From: Nitrospinota bacterium
Lineage (GTDB): Bacteria; Nitrospinota_A; UBA7883
Reading direction: 5' to 3'
DNA: 35,961 bases
Assembly: GCA_016207925.1 (NCBI GenBank)
Contig: JACQZB010000083.1
Span: 1-35,961, forward strand
The notes under the pieces were generated by a model, which searched no databases, was not told where the DNA came from, and was given only the letters and a program-made list of their open reading frames with translations. Every line of letters starts with the position of its first letter. Positions within the stretch are counted from its first letter, which is position 1. Both the position numbers and the translations under genes were made by a program. This document shows, piece by piece, positions 1 through 8,082 of the stretch.

Positions 1-19
1 GAACCGCCCCAACAGAAGA

Positions 20-39
20 GGGCGCAGCATGCTGCGCCC
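20..39. repeat. 20-bp perfect palindrome
   Basis: The sequence GGGCGCAGCATGCTGCGCCC is its own reverse complement. It lies beyond the terminator of the cytochrome/porin operon in a stretch (1-110) with no gene that I can support. A second imperfect GGGGC/GCCCC pairing follows at about 78-101. Short GC-rich palindromes of this kind are often dispersed intergenic (REP-like) repeats. Only one copy is visible here, so repeat status is inferred. Confidence 0.5.
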
Positions 40-110
40 CTACCGCCATGACGCGCGGATGGTGTGCAAACGCCGCAGGGGCTTGTAGCCGCTTCGCCCC
101 ATGATTCGCG

Positions 111-154
111 GGGAAAAAATGAACCCGCCCGCCACCTTGCGATGGCGGGCGGGT
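111..154 (-). terminator. Intrinsic terminator of the cytochrome/porin operon
   Basis: A perfect 12-bp stem pairs 123-134 with 143-154 around an 8-nt loop. Read on the minus strand it is followed at once by a run of six T. It lies about 40 bp past the stop codon of the outer-membrane barrel gene, which is where the end of that minus-strand operon is expected. It implies that the operon has only two genes and that no surface cytochrome gene follows in the same transcript. Confidence 0.85.
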
Positions 155-195
155 AGAGGGTGAAGCCTTCCAGCGAGGAGGACTTCGGGCAAAAG

Positions 196-2538
196 CTAGA
201 ATTTGACCTTGGCCACGGCGGAAACCACGCTGACATCGTACGAGTTGTTGGTCACGCCCAACAGCAGGTTGCCGTTGACCGCCGCCGTGCCCGTGGTGGC
301 CCCGGAGGGGTTATACACGTTCACCTCGTCCAGCGCCCAGTCCACGATCTCGAACTTCTCGTACAGGTACTCAAGCCCCAGCGAGAACGCCTTGGTGATG
401 TTGTAGTCCGCCTTGGCGTTGACCGTGGTCAGCTTGTTGGTGATCTCCGTCAGGTACGAGGTGTCCAGCGCCGTGCCGTCCTTGCCCGCGGCGATGCCGG
501 CGCCGATGGCGAGAAACGGCCCGTAGATGCGGTGCGAACCCTTGCCGTCGCTAAACGAGTAGTCCAGCGAGTAGGAGATCGCGTCCACGCCGCCGGAGAC
601 GCCCAGGCCGTACACGCTCACCGTGTCCTCGCCGTCCACCGACCAGTCCATCTTCTCAAACGGCGTGATGCCGGTGTAGGGCGACGCCGTGGCGGCGTTG
701 CTGCGGCGGGAGGATTGCGTGTAGCTGTACTTCTCGTAGTTGTACATCGCGTTGAGCGCCACCATGCTGTTGATCATCCAGTCAACGCTCAACCCATACG
801 TGCTCATCTTGTTGCTGGTGAGGCCGTACAGGCAGTCCGCGCACTCCAGCGCCGGGTAGCCGTTGAACGCTGGCCGCTCGGTGTTGGTTGGGATGTGGCG
901 GTCCATGACCTTGTAGTCTTCGTTGGCGTTAAGGTACGTCAACGTGGCCGACAGGTCATCGGTGGGGTCAAGCTTGGCCAGCAGGTTGATCTCGCCGCGG
1001 TCCTTGTCGCCAATGTCATATTTTTGCAACATCGGCAACTGGGCCACCGTGGCGTTACCCTCGGTCACCTTGCCGCTGGCGATGGTTCCGTAGCCCTCCT
1101 CCTCGGTGATATCCACGTAGTGGTCACCGCGGCGCTGGCTCATTTTATAAGAGGCCTTCACGAACACCCAGCCCATGTCCCCCGTGGGCCGGTAGCTTGC
1201 GGATAGCCGGTAGTTGGTGTCCTTGGAGCTGTCAATCTCCCGGTGGACCCGGTTGTTGGTGATCTGCTCGTAGGTAAGCCCCAGCTTGAACCCTTGCATC
1301 AGGTTCAGGCCCAGGTCGCCGGCCCACGTGGTGTACTCGAAGGAGAGCGGCAGGTTCCGCCGGACCCCGGCGCTGGTGCTGCGGTCAGCGGTGGCGTACT
1401 GGTACCAGTCCACCATCTCAGTTTTGTTGTCGTAGTGGTAGTAGTTGTACCGCACCTTGACGTCCAGCAACTCCACCGGCGCGAAGGACAACACAAAATC
1501 GCGGTTCTGCACGTCCGCCTTGCCGTCCAGGTTGTCACGGGACAGCGCGGCCTGCTTCACCAGCGGGTTGGCCGTGCCCGCCAGGATGAACGGATCGGTC
1601 TGCTTGTGCTGGCCGACGCTCCATAGCCCCGTCAGCCGCCCGTTCATCGGCAGGTTGGCCGCGCCGGACAGCGAGTACTGCATGGCGCTGTTGTCCGGTA
1701 CCAGCACATACTCCGCCGCGGGCGACAGGTTGCCGCCAACGGCGCTGGTGGAGGCCACCCACGGGTTATCGTACCGCGCCGTGTCAATGGCGTTGCTGAA
1801 AGACGAGGTCTGGTAGTTGAACATCAACTTGTAGTCCTCGTCCTGGTAGCCGATCCGCCCGTTCATGATCGTGGAGGTGTAATCAATCGGCTCCTCGGTT
1901 TCACGGATGAACCCGAAGGAGTAGTAGTTGCTCCACGGCCGGGCGCCTTCCCGCTTCTCCTGCGAAACGTCGGCGCTAAAGCGGATGTTCGGCGTGATGT
2001 TGAAGAACACATTGGCCTCGGTGGTCTTGCGATCCAGTTCGAGGTCAATGGGGTGGGTTTGCGCCGCCATCGCCTTGATGGCCTTGTCCGGCGCGCCGGC
2101 CTTGATGGGCGCGGTGTTGGCGGCCTGGATGGCGGCCTGGATGCTGTCATCCACGGTGTACACGCCGTCCGACGGGTTGTTGAAAATGGTCTGGGCGCCC
2201 TCATAGAAATTGTGCGGCGTGGCGTCGTAGTTCAACCCTACCTCCCACTCGCCGTACTTCCCGCCGGACAGGCCGAACTCCTGCGTCCGCCGGCCGATGT
2301 CGTCCGCCGTAAAGCCGATATGGAACACGCTGTCCTTCTCGGCCGTGACCGAGGCGGACGCCGTGGCGCCGTCCTTGATGTCCCGGTACTCGTTGAACTT
2401 GGACATCTGGCTCGACTCGTTCACATTGTCATAGCGCACGGAAGCTTCGCCGCGGGTTTCCCAGTCCCCCGCAAGGGAAGCGGACGGGAACGCCAGCAAG
2501 GCGCCCGCGGCGAGCAGGCTCATCAATTTCGTTCGCAT
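196..2538 (-). CDS. MtrB/PioB-family outer-membrane beta-barrel of a decaheme conduit
   Basis: This is a predicted outer-membrane porin that would sheath the decaheme cytochrome encoded just upstream, so that electrons can cross the outer membrane. The protein starts with a clear signal peptide (basic start, hydrophobic LLAAGALLAF, cleavage after SLA). It continues with many alternating amphipathic strands rich in Tyr/Asp/Asn and ends in VKF, the aromatic C-terminus typical of barrels inserted by the Bam machinery. About 780 residues is a usual size for MtrB/PioB. A CADC pair lies in the second half; Shewanella MtrB has its CxxC near the N-terminus, so this one may be unrelated. I chose the start at 2538 because GGAGGAG lies 4 nt upstream and the signal peptide begins there. 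A second in-frame ATG at 2613, also with a good ribosome site, would add 25 residues before the signal peptide. The family call is firm; the direction of electron flow and the partner are unknown. Confidence 0.85.
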   Translation of the reverse strand: MRTKLMSLLAAGALLAFPSASLAGDWETRGEASVRYDNVNESSQMSKFNEYRDIKDGATASASVTAEKDSVFHIGFTADDIGRRTQEFGLSGGKYGEWEVGLNYDATPHNFYEGAQTIFNNPSDGVYTVDDSIQAAIQAANTAPIKAGAPDKAIKAMAAQTHPIDLELDRKTTEANVFFNITPNIRFSADVSQEKREGARPWSNYYSFGFIRETEEPIDYTSTIMNGRIGYQDEDYKLMFNYQTSSFSNAIDTARYDNPWVASTSAVGGNLSPAAEYVLVPDNSAMQYSLSGAANLPMNGRLTGLWSVGQHKQTDPFILAGTANPLVKQAALSRDNLDGKADVQNRDFVLSFAPVELLDVKVRYNYYHYDNKTEMVDWYQYATADRSTSAGVRRNLPLSFEYTTWAGDLGLNLMQGFKLGLTYEQITNNRVHREIDSSKDTNYRLSASYRPTGDMGWVFVKASYKMSQRRGDHYVDITEEEGYGTIASGKVTEGNATVAQLPMLQKYDIGDKDRGEINLLAKLDPTDDLSATLTYLNANEDYKVMDRHIPTNTERPAFNGYPALECADCLYGLTSNKMSTYGLSVDWMINSMVALNAMYNYEKYSYTQSSRRSNAATASPYTGITPFEKMDWSVDGEDTVSVYGLGVSGGVDAISYSLDYSFSDGKGSHRIYGPFLAIGAGIAAGKDGTALDTSYLTEITNKLTTVNAKADYNITKAFSLGLEYLYEKFEIVDWALDEVNVYNPSGATTGTAAVNGNLLLGVTNNSYDVSVVSAVAKVKF

Positions 2539-2628
2539 TGCGCTCCTCCATGGCGCGCCCGCGCTCTCGCGGGCGGCGCCGGTCACGTCATCACGCTGAT
2601 TGATCGTGTTCATGGCTTCCTCCCTCGA

Positions 2629-3582
2629 TTAGCGGTGGAACCGCGGGCCAGACGGAGAGTTGGACCCGTGGATCTGTTGGTGACAGTTGAGGCATCCCCT
2701 GTTGTACATGAACTGGCCCGTGCCGGTGGTCACATACGCCCCGTTGGCGTCAACCGCGCGCGGATCGGTATAGGCGTTGGAGGGATGGTTGGTGTTCGCA
2801 TGGCACCGCTGGCACAGGAACGGAATCTTGGCCTTGAGCGCCTTGTGGTTGTTCGTGCCGTGCGGGTCGTGGCAGTTGGTGCAGTTCTCGCGCACGGGGG
2901 CGTGCTCCCACAGGAACGGCCCGCGCTTTTCCATGTGGCAGGTGTAGCAGGTTTCATTGACCGTCAGGCCCACCAGCAGCCGCTGGCCGGCCGAGCCGTG
3001 CGGATTGTGGCAGTTGGTGCAGGTCATCTTCCCTTCACGGAAGGGCATGTGGTTCGTGCGCTGGAACTGCGCCTTGCGCTGGGTGTGGCACTGGAAGCAG
3101 GTGTCCTCCACGGTGCCCTTGGCCATCTGGCGCGTCTTGCCCGTTTTCTTCATGATGGTGTGGCAGTCCACGCAGGCCACGCCGTTGGACTGGTGCTGCG
3201 ACCCCTTCCAGTACATCTTGTAATCGTCGTTGGTATGGCACCCCAGGCAGACCTCGTTCTTCTGCGCCGCGGTCAGCGGCGAATGCTTTTTAAACGAAGT
3301 GATCTTGGCCAGGTCATTGCCCCGTCCGTCCTTGGCGTCGGCCATGTGGGCCTCGCCGGGGCCATGGCAGGCCTCGCACCCCTTGGCCTGCATGTCGTTC
3401 CGCGGATTATGCAGCAACACCTTGCCGTGCATCGTCTCGGAGAACGATTCAAAAAAATCCTCGTGGCACAACCGGCAATCTTGCGCCGTGGCGGCGTCCG
3501 CTCCCGGCGGCGCCCACAAAACCCCCGCGGCCGCCCCCATCAACAGCGCGATGAAGGCAAGCCTCCCCAAACATCGTGGCAT
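2629..3582 (-). CDS. Periplasmic decaheme c-type cytochrome (MtrA/PioA/DmsE family)
   Basis: The 317-residue protein has a signal peptide (MPRCLGRLAFIALLMGAAAG, cleavage near ADA-AT) followed by exactly ten CxxCH heme motifs: CRLCH, CEACH, CLGCH, CVDCH, CFQCH, CTNCH, CYTCH, CTNCH, CQRCH and CLNCH. This size and count match the MtrA/PioA/DmsE family, periplasmic electron wires that plug into an MtrB-type barrel. The barrel gene follows after 15 bp to its upstream ATG, so the two form an operon. The start at 3582 is set by GAGGAGG about 6 nt upstream and by the signal peptide; a longer frame runs to 3726 but its extra residues look non-coding. A sigma-54 promoter lies about 80 bp upstream. The role could be metal reduction, metal oxidation or another extracellular redox reaction. 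Confidence 0.92.
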   Translation of the reverse strand: MPRCLGRLAFIALLMGAAAGVLWAPPGADAATAQDCRLCHEDFFESFSETMHGKVLLHNPRNDMQAKGCEACHGPGEAHMADAKDGRGNDLAKITSFKKHSPLTAAQKNEVCLGCHTNDDYKMYWKGSQHQSNGVACVDCHTIMKKTGKTRQMAKGTVEDTCFQCHTQRKAQFQRTNHMPFREGKMTCTNCHNPHGSAGQRLLVGLTVNETCYTCHMEKRGPFLWEHAPVRENCTNCHDPHGTNNHKALKAKIPFLCQRCHANTNHPSNAYTDPRAVDANGAYVTTGTGQFMYNRGCLNCHQQIHGSNSPSGPRFHR

Positions 3583-3662
3583 GATTCTCCTCCTCAATAA
3601 TTGAACTTCAGCCCGCTTTAATACCCCTGAAGTCACCCCGCCCAAGGGTTCAGCTAAGACTA

Positions 3663-3678
3663 AGCAAGGGCTGTGCCT
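3663..3678 (-). promoter_or_regulatory. Sigma-54 (-24/-12) promoter of the cytochrome operon
   Basis: On the minus strand the sequence reads AGGCACAGCCCTTGCT. Against the consensus TGGCACG-N4-TTGCW it keeps GGCAC, the 4-nt spacer and TTGCT, with exactly 10 nt between the invariant GG and GC. Transcription would begin near 3653, giving a leader of about 70 nt before the cytochrome ATG. An NtrC-type activator gene lies immediately upstream, which supports the call. Confidence 0.75.
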
Positions 3679-3790
3679 TCGCCGGACATGCCCCGCGCGG
3701 CGCGCGATTCTGGCAAGCATGGACAATTCAATCAGATTAGGCTGGTCCGCAAAACCACGTTCGTATGGGCCGGGTGGTGGATTATCAGGC

Positions 3791-3819
3791 TTGAGAAAAC
3801 AGGCGGGTTATTTTCTTAA
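3791..3819. promoter_or_regulatory. Candidate enhancer dyad for the NtrC-type activator
   Basis: TTGAGAAAA at 3791-3799 and TTTTCTTAA at 3811-3819 form an inverted repeat (8 of 9 positions pair) with an 11-bp spacer. Its centre is about 150 bp upstream of the predicted sigma-54 transcription start, a usual distance for activator binding. It lies between the regulator's stop codon and the conduit operon. The stem is AT-rich and no T-run follows, so a terminator is less likely. Binding by the neighbouring regulator is inferred. Confidence 0.5.
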
Positions 3820-3859
3820 AACGGATATTGCGCGGGATCAGGCATTCGGGCGCCGCGGG

Positions 3860-5221
3860 CTACTCACCCGCGCCGCCTTCGATTCCCAACTCCCGGACTT
3901 TGCGGTACAGCGACGGCAAACTTACGCCCAGAATTTCCGCGGCGCGTTTTTTATCGTTCTCCGTGGAGCGCAAGGTATCGGCGATCAGGGTACGCTCGTA
4001 GCGATCCAGGGCTTGGCGTAAAAATTGGGGGGAGGGGGACTGGGAGCACAGTTGCCCGAACCCCGCGGGCAGATGCTGTTCATTAATCCATTCCCCGTCG
4101 CACATGATCATGGCGCGCTCGATGATGTTCTTGAGTTCGCGCACGTTGCCGCGCCAGTCGCAGGCCAGGAACGCGGCGATAACCTCCTTGGCGGCGCCGC
4201 GCACGTTCTTGCCGAAATCCGCGTTGAACTGGGCGACGAACCAGTCCACCAGCGGGGGTATGTCCTCGCGCCGGTCCCGCAGGGGCGCGATGGCGATCTC
4301 GAACATCGAGAGGCGGTAATACAAATCCTCGCGGAACCTTCCGGCGGCGGCTTCCTCCTTGAGGTTGCGGTTGGCCGCCGCGAGGATGCGCACGTTGACC
4401 CGCTCCACGCCCCGCCCGCCCAGGGGGATGATTTCGCGCTGCTCGATGGCGCGCAGCAGCTTGCCCTGAAGCTCCACGGGCATGGAGCCGATTTCGTCAA
4501 GAAACAACGTGCCCCCCTCGGCCAGCCGGAAGTACCCCTCGTGCCGCGCCTCGGCGCCGGTGAACGACCCCTTGTAGTGGCCGAACAACTCGCTTTCCAA
4601 CAGGGTGGGAGGGATGGCGGCGCAGTTGACCGGCAGGTAGGGCTGGTCGCGCCGGGGGCTTTTTTCGTGGATGGCGCGGGCCACCAACTCCTTGCCCACG
4701 CCCGACTCGCCGGTGATAAGCGCCGTGCTGGCGGTGGGGCCGATGCGTTCGATCAGGGCGAACACCTCGCGCATGGCCGGGCTGGCGCCCACCATGTGGC
4801 TGTACATGCCGCTGCGGCGCAACGTCTCGCGCAGGGACTGGTTCACGCGCATCAGCTCACGCTCCCGGAACAGGCGGCGGGCCTTGAGCAACAGCTCGGA
4901 AAAGTCGAAGGGTTTGACGATGTATTCCGCGGCGCCCAGCTTGACCGCTTCCACGGCGCTTTCGATGGAGCCGAAGGCCGTCATGATGAACACGGGGGCG
5001 CCGGGCAGAACCGTCTTGAGCCGGCCCATCACCTCCACCCCGTCGGCGCCCGGCATCACCATGTCCAACAGCACCAGGTCGTAGCCGCGTTCGGCGGCGT
5101 GGCGCAGCGCCTCCTCGCCGTCGGCGGCCACGGTGACGGCGTACCCTTCTTCTTCCAGCAGCTCGCGCAGCGAGTCGCGCAGGGCGGTTTCGTCGTCCAC
5201 CACCAGGATGGTTTCAGACAT
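3860..5221 (-). CDS. NtrC-family sigma-54-dependent response regulator
   Basis: The 453-residue protein has three parts in the standard order. The receiver domain (1-120) has its phospho-acceptor at D53 and the conserved Lys at K103. The AAA+ domain (about 145-380) has Walker A GESGVGKE at 171-178, the sigma-54 contact loop as GSFTGA at 218-223 and Walker B GGTLFLDEI. A C-terminal Fis-type helix-turn-helix ends the protein (AAEILGVSLPSLYRKVRELG). All catalytic motifs are intact; Ala to Ser in the GAFTGA loop keeps the essential Thr. The ATG at 5221 overlaps the end of the sensor kinase by 8 bp, so the two are co-translated partners. Likely target: the sigma-54 promoter of the cytochrome/porin operon directly downstream. 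A longer open frame to 5500 lies inside the kinase and was rejected. Confidence 0.93.
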   Translation of the reverse strand: MSETILVVDDETALRDSLRELLEEEGYAVTVAADGEEALRHAAERGYDLVLLDMVMPGADGVEVMGRLKTVLPGAPVFIMTAFGSIESAVEAVKLGAAEYIVKPFDFSELLLKARRLFRERELMRVNQSLRETLRRSGMYSHMVGASPAMREVFALIERIGPTASTALITGESGVGKELVARAIHEKSPRRDQPYLPVNCAAIPPTLLESELFGHYKGSFTGAEARHEGYFRLAEGGTLFLDEIGSMPVELQGKLLRAIEQREIIPLGGRGVERVNVRILAAANRNLKEEAAAGRFREDLYYRLSMFEIAIAPLRDRREDIPPLVDWFVAQFNADFGKNVRGAAKEVIAAFLACDWRGNVRELKNIIERAMIMCDGEWINEQHLPAGFGQLCSQSPSPQFLRQALDRYERTLIADTLRSTENDKKRAAEILGVSLPSLYRKVRELGIEGGAGE

Positions 5222-7118
5222 GGGCCGTCTCCGTGGCGGGCGCCGCGGGCAGGCGCAGGCGGAACACGGTCCCCGCGCCCTTGCGGCTTTCCACGGTGAT
5301 GTCGCCGTCGAGGCCGCGCATGATGTTGTAGCTGACGAACAGGCCCAACCCCACGCCGCGGCCGGGGCGCTTGGTGGTGAAGAACGGCTCGAACACGCGC
5401 CGGGCTTCTTCCTCGCCCATCCCCTCGCCGTTGTCGGCGAAGGTGACCAGCAGGGCGCCGTTCTCGCGGGCGGCGGTGATGGACAGCTCCGCCCCGTCAC
5501 GGCCGGCAGTGGCGTCGGCGGCGTTGAGGATCAGGTTCATGCACACCTGTAAAAAGCTTTGCGGCGCGCCCATCGCCGCCGGAAGGGTTTCGTCAAAATG
5601 GGTGACGATGGCCAGCTTGCGGGCGCGGTTGTCGTAACGCGCCATCTGGATCGCGCCGCGCACCGCCTCGGCCACGTCAAAGCGCTCGCGCAGCCTTCCC
5701 TTGGGCCGCGCGTAATCCAGAAAGTCGCTCACCACGCGCGTCAACCGGCTGATGTGCTCGCGCATGAGCGCGATCTTCTCGCGGGTGAACGGCTCCGCGG
5801 TGCGCCGCTCGATAAGCTGGGCCACGGTGGAAATGGAGGCCAGCGGGTTGCCCACCTCGTGCGCCAGGCCGGTGGTCAGCGCGCCGAGCGACGCCAGCTT
5901 TTCCGCCTGCCGCAGTTTTTCCTCCATCTTCACCCGCCCGGAGACCTCCAGGATTTTTTCCACCACCATCTCCACCTGCCCGTCCGCGCCGAAAATGGGG
6001 TAGGAAGTCAATTCTGCATAGGTCACTCCGCCGTCCTTGGCCTGGCCGGTATGCTTGGTGAACGCCGGTTTGCCGGTCACGAACGTTTCCGCCACGGCGC
6101 AGTCCTCGCACCGTTCCTGCCGGCCATGGATCACCTCATAGCAGTGCTGGCCCAGCACTTCCTCGCGCGGGCGCTTGAGGACGCGCAGCACAAAGTCGTT
6201 GGTCATCACCATGCGGTAGTCGCGGTCAAGCACGGTGACTCCTTCGCCTATGCTGCCAAGCACCGTGCGCAAAAAGGCTTCCGTGCGCTCCAGCCGCTGG
6301 TAATTATCCTTCAACCGCGCGGTCATCTGGTTGAAGCTTTGCGCCAACTCGCCGATTTCATCCCGCCTTCCTTCCAGCGCCGCGTCCTTGGCCGGCCAGC
6401 CCTGCGGCGTGGTGCCGCGCGCGATCCCCGCCAACTCCCGGATCGGCTCGGTGACCGTCCGGCGCAGGGCCACCCACAGCAGAACGGCCACCACCGCCAT
6501 GACCATCGCGAACCCCGCGGTGAGCTTGATGACCAGCGCGCGCAGCGCCGCCTGATCCTCCGCGGTGGACATGGCCACCAGCAAGAAACCGCGCACGGCG
6601 CTTGACCCGCCGTGGCAGCGGTGGCAGCGCTCCTCATTGAGCAGGGGGAACAACATGGCGTGCGAAGCGCGATCCGGGTCGTAGGCGGTCACGGGCAGGC
6701 GCGTTTCCATCGCCTTCTGGAGCATCGGGTCGTTCTGCGCCAGCCCCGCGCCCGCGGGGCGCGGCTCCCGCACATATACGTCGCGGTCAATCCGCGCGGA
6801 CACCGAATTCAACGTGGAAAGGTCGGTAAACGCCGCCGCGCCGTTGGCCTTAAGCGCCTCCACCCGTTCCACGGCGGGGAAACCCTTGAACTTTTGGATG
6901 AGCATGGAGGCGGATTTCATCTCGCCGTTGAGCATGTCCTCGGTGATGTGCGAGGCGATGCTCTCCGACAGCAGCGTCAGCCGCCGCAGTTGCTCCTCGC
7001 GGAACAGATCGGCCACCCACGAGATCAAAGGGACGCCAATGACGGTAAAGCCCACCAACAGCGCGGCGATGATAAGCGTGATGATTTTTTTCCGCAACGA
7101 TTGGTTCACAGCGCCCAT
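5214..7118 (-). CDS. Membrane sensor histidine kinase with periplasmic c-type heme motif
   Basis: The 634-residue kinase has a first membrane helix at about 10-36, then a periplasmic sensor of about 155 residues. The sensor ends in NEERCHRCHGGS, with CHRCH at 175-179 a heme c attachment motif just before the second helix (about 196-218). HAMP, PAS, HisKA (H-box around GLAHEVGNP) and an HATPase domain (NLILNAADAT, then GVGLGL) follow. The PAS domain holds a CEDC pair in a Cys-containing loop. The layout matches heme-family (DUF3365/Tll0287-like) sensor kinases of cytochrome-rich bacteria, which suggests redox or small-ligand sensing. It is transcribed with the NtrC-type regulator (8-bp overlap), next to the decaheme operon. 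Start: the ATG at 7118 has GGGGAG directly against it, so a GTG at 7109 with better spacing may be the true start. Confidence 0.9.
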   Translation of the reverse strand: MGAVNQSLRKKIITLIIAALLVGFTVIGVPLISWVADLFREEQLRRLTLLSESIASHITEDMLNGEMKSASMLIQKFKGFPAVERVEALKANGAAAFTDLSTLNSVSARIDRDVYVREPRPAGAGLAQNDPMLQKAMETRLPVTAYDPDRASHAMLFPLLNEERCHRCHGGSSAVRGFLLVAMSTAEDQAALRALVIKLTAGFAMVMAVVAVLLWVALRRTVTEPIRELAGIARGTTPQGWPAKDAALEGRRDEIGELAQSFNQMTARLKDNYQRLERTEAFLRTVLGSIGEGVTVLDRDYRMVMTNDFVLRVLKRPREEVLGQHCYEVIHGRQERCEDCAVAETFVTGKPAFTKHTGQAKDGGVTYAELTSYPIFGADGQVEMVVEKILEVSGRVKMEEKLRQAEKLASLGALTTGLAHEVGNPLASISTVAQLIERRTAEPFTREKIALMREHISRLTRVVSDFLDYARPKGRLRERFDVAEAVRGAIQMARYDNRARKLAIVTHFDETLPAAMGAPQSFLQVCMNLILNAADATAGRDGAELSITAARENGALLVTFADNGEGMGEEEARRVFEPFFTTKRPGRGVGLGLFVSYNIMRGLDGDITVESRKGAGTVFRLRLPAAPATETAHV

Positions 7119-7200
7119 CTCCCCATGCGCGGCCCGCCACCGCACCGGAAGTATAGTACCATGGACGGGCGGCGCGGGAACGCCGCGGTGAATCCGTCCG

Positions 7201-7806
7201 CTAGAATCCGCCCCGGCGCGCCACTTCGGCCAGCGGCTTGCGTTCGTTGGGCGACTCGCGCTCCCGCAATGCCTGCGGCAGCGTGGCGGGGTCGCCGTAA
7301 TAGCCGATGGCAAGCCCCGCCATCACCTCGTACCGGTCGCGCGGGATGTTCAGCGCCTCGTACACCCGCTCGCGGTGGACTCCGGCCATGGCGTGGGCGT
7401 ACAGCCCCAACAGGCGCGCCTGAAGCGCCAGCGACATCCAGGCCGAGCCGGTGTCGAACTGCGCCCAGCGGTTCTCCTTGCCATCAAACGCGCTGTGGCG
7501 GCGCGCCAGGATGAACGCCAACACCGGCGCCCGGTCGCACCATACCCGGTTGCTGTCCACGAACAACGGGCGGAACCGCGCCAGAAGCGGCTCCTCGCCG
7601 GCATATAAAAATAGCCATGGCTGCTCGTTGTTGGCCGAGGGCGCCCAGCGCGCCGCCTCGAACAGCGACATCAGCGCCTCGCGCGGGACAGGGCGCGATG
7701 CAAAAGCGCGTGGTGACCAGCGGCCGGGGAACAGGGGATCAACCGGCGCCTCGGTGACGCGCTTGTTTTCCGGTGGAGTGGTCATGTTCCCGCTTTCCCC
7801 AGTCAT
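7201..7806 (-). CDS. Nitroreductase-family FMN-dependent oxidoreductase
   Basis: The 201-residue protein has the nitroreductase pattern: an N-terminal SPRAF with following PVPREAL helix, the FMN-contact segment AARWAPSANNEQPWLFLY, and a C-terminal GLAIGYYGDP segment. Such proteins transfer electrons from NAD(P)H to nitro compounds, quinones or flavins; the substrate cannot be told from sequence. The length is normal for the short, dimeric members. ATG 7806 has AAGGA 6-7 nt upstream; a second ATG at 7785 also has a purine-rich site, so the first seven residues are uncertain. It lies upstream of the sensor kinase on the same strand with an 82-bp gap, so cotranscription is possible but not shown. 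Convergence with a redox-sensing kinase may be coincidence. Confidence 0.85.
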   Translation of the reverse strand: MTGESGNMTTPPENKRVTEAPVDPLFPGRWSPRAFASRPVPREALMSLFEAARWAPSANNEQPWLFLYAGEEPLLARFRPLFVDSNRVWCDRAPVLAFILARRHSAFDGKENRWAQFDTGSAWMSLALQARLLGLYAHAMAGVHRERVYEALNIPRDRYEVMAGLAIGYYGDPATLPQALRERESPNERKPLAEVARRGGF

Positions 7807-7865
7807 GACGAATCCTTATAGAGGCGGGTAAGGTGTGATGGCGTTTGTCCGCTCATGACAGACAA

Positions 7866-7956
<91 letters not shown>

Positions 7957-8010
7957 ACGGCGTTTTCGGGGCCGAAAGCGCGCATTGTACCATGGGCCGC
8001 GCCCTTGCGC

Positions 8011-8039
8011 TTGCCTTCCGCCCCGGCCGCCGATACACT
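8011..8039 (+). promoter_or_regulatory. Putative sigma-70 promoter of the PpiC-type gene
   Basis: TTGCCT (8011-8016) and TACACT (8034-8039) are separated by 17 bp and lie about 44 bp before the ATG at 8083. Each hexamer matches the consensus at four of six positions, so this is a moderate match. Confidence 0.35.
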
Positions 8040-8082
8040 ATTCCATTCTACACCTTACTTCTCATATAGGCAGGCGGCGTTA

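Noticed and set aside
2053-3600. 515-residue plus-strand open frame across the cytochrome
   Set aside because: The minus strand encodes ten heme motifs and a signal peptide; the plus frame has none.
3791-3819. Terminator of the NtrC-type regulator
   Set aside because: The stem is AT-rich with an 11-nt loop and no T-run after it; a regulatory site is the better reading.
7963-7977. Terminator or RNA element at the 14-bp palindrome beside tRNA-Ser
   Set aside because: No T-run and no conserved pairing beyond the 6-bp arms; it may simply be leader sequence of the tRNA transcript.
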